NCBI RefSeq assembly: GCF_001953875.1 | Contig: NZ_MQUR01000002.1 | Location: 1 to 34,397 of the forward strand | DNA length: 34,397 nt | Direction of reading: 5' to 3' | Origin: Streptomyces amritsarensis | GTDB lineage: Bacteria; Actinomycetota; Actinomycetes; Streptomycetales; Streptomycetaceae | Shown here: one piece after another, positions 31,342 through 34,397 of the stretch | Layout: every line of letters begins with the position of its first letter | How positions within the stretch are numbered: the first letter of the stretch is position 1 | The notes under the pieces: model-generated | What the model was told of the DNA's origin: nothing | The model's database searches: none | Seen by the model: the letters and a program-made list of their open reading frames with translations, nothing else | Position numbers and translations under genes: made by a program

Positions 31342-32069
31342 GCCGGGGTGTGCCGCCGTTCGTAGCGGGCGGAACGCTCCTCGCCGGACCGGCGGAAGCG
31401 GTGCTCGAAGAGCTGGCGCAGGTTGGCCATCCCGTCGGGCAGCGCGTTGAGCTTCACCTCGCCCTGGCGATTGCGGTACTCGATGGGCACTTCGAGGTAG
31501 CGGTAGCCGGCCCGGGTCGCGGCGTTCTTGATCTCCTGGGAGAAGGCCATGCCGGTCGACTTCACGTCCACGCCGTCCCATACGTAGCGCCGGAAGACCC
31601 ACATGCCGGACTGCGAGTCCCGCAGTCCGTTGCGGAACAGGGCGCGGCTCAGAGCGCTCAGCGCATGGTTGGCGATGGTGTGGGACCGCTTCATCGCCGA
31701 GCGGTTCTCGCGGCGCAGCCGGTTGGTCGTCATGAACTCGACGTCGGCCTCCGTCAAGGTGCCCAGCAGCTCGGGCAGGGAGTCGAAGGGGTAGGTGCAG
31801 TCGGCGTCGCCGGTCGCTATGACGTCGCCCTTCGCCGCGCGGAACCCGGCATGGTAGGCGTTGCCGTACCCCCGCTCCGGCTGGGAGACGACGGTGGCGC
31901 CGAGCGCGGCGGCCACCGCGGCGGTGTCGTCGGTGGAAGCGTTGTCGACGACTATGACCTCGGTCTCCCAGCCCAGGGCACGCAGCGCGCTCGTGGGCAC
32001 CGAGTTGACCACGGTGGGCAGGTTGGGCGCTTCGTTGAGCGCCGGAATCACGACGGAAAGCGTATTCAA
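31338..32069 (-). CDS. GT2 glycosyltransferase, first gene of the glycan operon
   Basis: GT-A fold enzyme of 243 residues like polyprenyl-phosphate mannosyl/glucosyl transferases. Motifs: VVIPALNEAPNLPTVV, IVVDNASTDDTAAV with Asp42 as nucleotide-binding, and the metal-binding DxD in GDADCTYP (88-90). It has no C-terminal membrane helix. The start was taken as TTG at 32069 with GGGGG about 6 bases upstream; there is no nearby in-frame ATG or GTG, and the domain begins within five residues. Such enzymes make polyprenyl-phosphate sugars or start the chain; here it may supply the first lipid-linked sugar. It has a 237-base upstream region, so it is probably the first gene of the operon. Its stop overlaps the next start (ATGA). 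Confidence 0.82.
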   Translation of the reverse strand: MNTLSVVIPALNEAPNLPTVVNSVPTSALRALGWETEVIVVDNASTDDTAAVAAALGATVVSQPERGYGNAYHAGFRAAKGDVIATGDADCTYPFDSLPELLGTLTEADVEFMTTNRLRRENRSAMKRSHTIANHALSALSRALFRNGLRDSQSGMWVFRRYVWDGVDVKSTGMAFSQEIKNAATRAGYRYLEVPIEYRNRQGEVKLNALPDGMANLRQLFEHRFRRSGEERSARYERRHTPA

Positions 32070-32306
32070 TTCATCCCCCGGTACCGGACCAGAACGGCGG
32101 CCGTGCAAGCACCGCGGCAACTGAGGGCCTTCACATCGTGGAGTCTCGGCCGCACACGTCGAGCCGGGCGGTCTGTTGGGTGTTTCTGCTGCGGACGTCA
32201 ACCCGGCATCCGGGCCAGCGGCGACCCTATCGGACGCGTGAGACGCCGATCCACCAGGGTGACCTGCCAGCCATGCTCAGATCGCAGCAAATTCGGTCGT
32301 AAAGGG
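32070..32306. other. Upstream region of the glycan operon
   Basis: About 240 bases between the LamG-like gene (stop 32307, same strand) and the first gene of the operon. On the minus strand TTGACG at 32196-32201 is a -35-like sequence, but no good -10 was found at the right spacing. CCCGG-ATG-CCGGG lies just upstream of it and could form a small hairpin. I see no further feature. Confidence 0.4.
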
Positions 32307-33452
32307 TTAACCGACCAGCCACGAACCGACAGGCTTGATCTCCTTGTCGAGCTTGCCGCCCTTCAGCGCGAGAACCTGATCCGCAGTCAGCGGCTTGTCC
32401 CACACCAGCACGTGTCCGATGACGCCGGCCCAGGGACCGCTCCAGATCCCGTGGTGGCGGGAGCGGCCCAGCTGCAGCGGCCCCTGGCCCGCCCAGGCGG
32501 CCGCCACCGGGGCACGGCCGGCCTCCTTGCCGTCGACGTACAGCGTCAGCGTCTTGCCCTGGGCGTCGTACACCCCCGTCAGCAGGGCCCAGGTGCGGAC
32601 CGTGTTGAGGCCGTCCGAGGTGGCGGCCACGGCGGTGGAGGCCGCACCCTTCTCGTCGGTCTGCATCCGGAACACCCAGGACTTCTTGCCGTTGCTGTCC
32701 TCGCGGCCCAACTCGAACGAGTACGAGGTGCCGTCGCCCTGGCTGATGGCGAACCGCGAACCCCCGTCGGCCTCGTTGTAGACCCAGGCGGAGACGGTGA
32801 AGCTCTTGGACGCGTCGACGACCGGCTCGGCGGCCTGCGCGTAGGAGTTGCCGTTGCTGCGCAGGCGCAGCACGTTGCCGTTGTCCACCTTGCCGAGAAC
32901 CGCGTCGGGGCTGAGCGCGATGTTGACCTGGCCGGAGCGGTCGCGCAGCAGGTTCGGCTCGCCGGGGACGGTGGGCGCGTTGGGGTCCTGGCCGGGCGCG
33001 GCCGTCGCCGACTGCGAGGCGCCGCCGGGGCCCGGAGCCTTCCCCCCCTTGTCGTCCCTGTCCAGGATGAAGAGCCCGGCGCCGACGCCGAGGGCGCACG
33101 CCACCACCGTGATGCCGGCCAGCAGCATCCGCTTGCGTCTGCGCTGCTGCGCCTCCGTACGGTCGGCCATCGCCTGCCAGTCGGGCTGAGGCGGCGGCGT
33201 GAAACCGGCCAACTGCGGCTCCGGGTGGGGCTCCAGGGGCGGCTGCTGCATCTGGGGTGCCTGGGGTGCCTGGGGGTGGTGCGGCGGCTCTCCGGCAGCG
33301 CCCGGCTGGGGCACCGGCTGCTGGTACGGATTGGGCTGCCAGGCCTGCGGGAATCCGTAACCGCCGGGCGTCCCTTGGGGGTAGCCGTAGCCCGCCTGCC
33401 CCGCAGTGGGGTCCGGCTGGGGTGTGCTCGGGCGATCCGTACCGTCAGTCAT
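32307..33452 (-). CDS. Membrane-anchored LamG-fold protein
   Basis: Protein of 381 residues. The cytoplasmic N-terminus is Pro/Gln/Gly-rich (1-100) with many PQ/PP repeats, followed by an Arg/Lys cluster and one membrane segment (about 109-130, MLLAGITVVACALGVGAGLF). An Asp/Lys/Gly linker leads to a LamG-like jelly-roll domain (about 170-375): VSAWVYNEADGGSRFAISQ, then VRTWALLTGVYDAQGKTLTL, and YVDGKEAGRAPVAAAW near its end. LamG domains bind glycans or proteins outside the cell. The ATG at 33452 is the chosen start; no strong ribosome-binding site precedes it. It lies 237 bases upstream of the glycan operon on the same strand and may act on the same polymer, but that is inference. Confidence 0.82.
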   Translation of the reverse strand: MTDGTDRPSTPQPDPTAGQAGYGYPQGTPGGYGFPQAWQPNPYQQPVPQPGAAGEPPHHPQAPQAPQMQQPPLEPHPEPQLAGFTPPPQPDWQAMADRTEAQQRRRKRMLLAGITVVACALGVGAGLFILDRDDKGGKAPGPGGASQSATAAPGQDPNAPTVPGEPNLLRDRSGQVNIALSPDAVLGKVDNGNVLRLRSNGNSYAQAAEPVVDASKSFTVSAWVYNEADGGSRFAISQGDGTSYSFELGREDSNGKKSWVFRMQTDEKGAASTAVAATSDGLNTVRTWALLTGVYDAQGKTLTLYVDGKEAGRAPVAAAWAGQGPLQLGRSRHHGIWSGPWAGVIGHVLVWDKPLTADQVLALKGGKLDKEIKPVGSWLVG

Positions 33453-33599
33453 GGGACGGATCGTAAAACATGACAGGCGCACCGCCACCAGACGGTACGG
33501 CACGAGCTCCCACGGGCTGCCGCCGGCGGAGCACCAGGCCGCCGACCGCGTCACGGGATCGCCGGACCACCCGGCGCCAAGACCCCTGAAACGGCCGAA

Positions 33600-33629
33600 G
33601 GACCGCTTCGGATGATGCTGAAGCGATCC
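33600..33629 (-). terminator. Hairpin downstream of tRNA-Pro
   Basis: A 10-bp stem (GGACCGCTTC at 33600-33609 with GAAGCGATCC at 33620-33629, one wobble) lies about 22 bases past the 3' end of the tRNA gene on the minus strand. It is the likely end of the tRNA transcript. Confidence 0.6.
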
Positions 33630-33651
33630 TTAGACCTACGACTTCGAAAAG

Positions 33652-33725
<74 letters not shown>

Positions 33726-33834
33726 ATGTACCTTCGACCTGCGGGTTTCCCCGTGCTCGGCGGCACATGCAGAACATTACCCCACGCAGAGGGGTGTGCA
33801 TGCACAGGTGATCGGCGCGAGGGAGGATGGGGTG

Positions 33835-34323
33835 GTGAACACACGGGACCGTGACGGTGAGGGGCGGGCGAGGAGCGCCCGCCCGAGGGATGGGCTGGGG
33901 CGGCCGCTGGCCTACGGAGCGGCCGGGGTGGAGCGCCAACCCGAGGGGGTCGTGCGCTCGCCGTCGGAAACGGTGCGGGAGGCGCAGCGGCTGCTGGACG
34001 CGGGGATGCCCTTCCACGCGCACGAGGTCTTCGAGGACGCCTGGAAGTCCGGGCCCGAGGCCTCGGCCCCGCTGTGGCGGGGGCTGGCGCAGCTCGCCGT
34101 CGGGCTGACGCACGCCGCCCGCGGCAACGCGGTGGGCGGGGCGCGGCTGCTGCGGCGCGGGGCCGCCGGGATCGAGGGGCTGCGCGCGGACCCGTACGGG
34201 ATCGACGTGCCGGGCCTGGTCCGGTGGGCCCGGGAGCTGGCCGGCCGGGTGGAGCGGGCCGGCCCGGCCGTCGACGCGGCGGCGGAGGCTCCGCGGCTGA
34301 GCGGCGACAGCGGTGGGCGGTAG
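33835..34323 (+). CDS. DUF309 family protein
   Basis: Small soluble protein of 162 residues with the DUF309 helical domain. The signature FHAHEVFEDAWKSGPEASAP (about 62-81) is followed by LWRGLAQLAVGLTHAARGN and ARLLRRGAAGIEGL. The N-terminal 40 residues are basic and Gly-rich, with no family match. DUF309 is a small helical family of unknown function, and the HEVxE motif suggests a metal site. The start is taken as the second of two adjacent GTG codons (33832, 33835), with GGGAGG about 8-10 bases upstream; which is used cannot be decided. A 7-bp hairpin that includes the stop follows. Confidence 0.8.
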   Translation: MNTRDRDGEGRARSARPRDGLGRPLAYGAAGVERQPEGVVRSPSETVREAQRLLDAGMPFHAHEVFEDAWKSGPEASAPLWRGLAQLAVGLTHAARGNAVGGARLLRRGAAGIEGLRADPYGIDVPGLVRWARELAGRVERAGPAVDAAAEAPRLSGDSGGR

Positions 34324-34338
34324 CCGCAGCGGCGGCTA
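34321..34338 (+). terminator. Small hairpin at the stop of the DUF309 gene
   Basis: TAGCCGC-AGCG-GCGGCTA forms a perfect 7-bp stem whose first three bases are the stop codon. It lacks a U-run, so the terminator call is moderate. Confidence 0.4.
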
Positions 34339-34397
34339 GTGCTGTGGCCGGAGAGGTTTGCCGGGGCGCGGCGTCCGGTGCGGTGCATCGCAAGGCG

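Overview
The window reads as a chromosomal segment of a Streptomyces or close relative. The base composition is very G+C-rich, third codon positions are almost always G or C, GTG and TTG starts are common, many genes are joined by ATGA or GTGA overlaps, and several families are typical of streptomycetes (DUF6153, CsbD, an HTH/NB-ARC regulator, a TPR-STAND ATPase, a PAP2-family membrane phosphatase). No transposase, integrase, CRISPR array or rRNA was seen. There is one tRNA, tRNA-Pro(GGG), near the right end.

Layout. Positions 1-5.1 kb hold a DUF305 lipoprotein, three small exported or membrane proteins that all end in the residues Arg-Ile, a cysteine-synthase-like PLP enzyme and an MFS exporter coupled to it. 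I read this as a possible envelope metal or thiol handling locus. Positions 5.1-9.2 kb hold a membrane-anchored TPR ATPase, a small unknown protein, a flavin reductase-like protein, a short CsbD stress protein and a small secreted cysteine-containing protein. Positions 9.4-13.5 kb hold a three-gene operon on the minus strand: a glycerol-kinase-like FGGY kinase, a GlpA-like FAD dehydrogenase with a C-terminal [2Fe-2S]-type cysteine set, and a second FAD/NAD oxidoreductase. Positions 13.6-16.3 kb run the other way, with a possible leader peptide, a helical unknown protein and an APC-family permease.

Positions 16.4-21.2 kb hold a PAP2/IPC-synthase-like membrane protein, an HTH plus NB-ARC regulator broken by a frameshift, and a DUF4246 protein with a 2OG-oxygenase-like HxE...H pattern. 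Positions 21.4-32.1 kb hold the most striking part: eight minus-strand genes, every junction overlapping by 1 to 8 bases. They encode a GT2, a small anchored protein, three GT4 glycosyltransferases, a DUF2206-like polytopic protein, a Wzx-type flippase and a polysaccharide pyruvyl transferase. A convergent, membrane-anchored PslG/GH39-like glycosidase faces the end of this operon. Together they look like a complete assembly line for a pyruvylated surface or secreted glycan, with its own trimming enzyme. A membrane-anchored LamG-fold protein lies just upstream. The right end has tRNA-Pro and a DUF309 gene.

Start sites were re-chosen from ribosome-binding sites, overlaps and family N-termini. 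Functional assignments come from reading motifs and from memory of the families; no database search was run.
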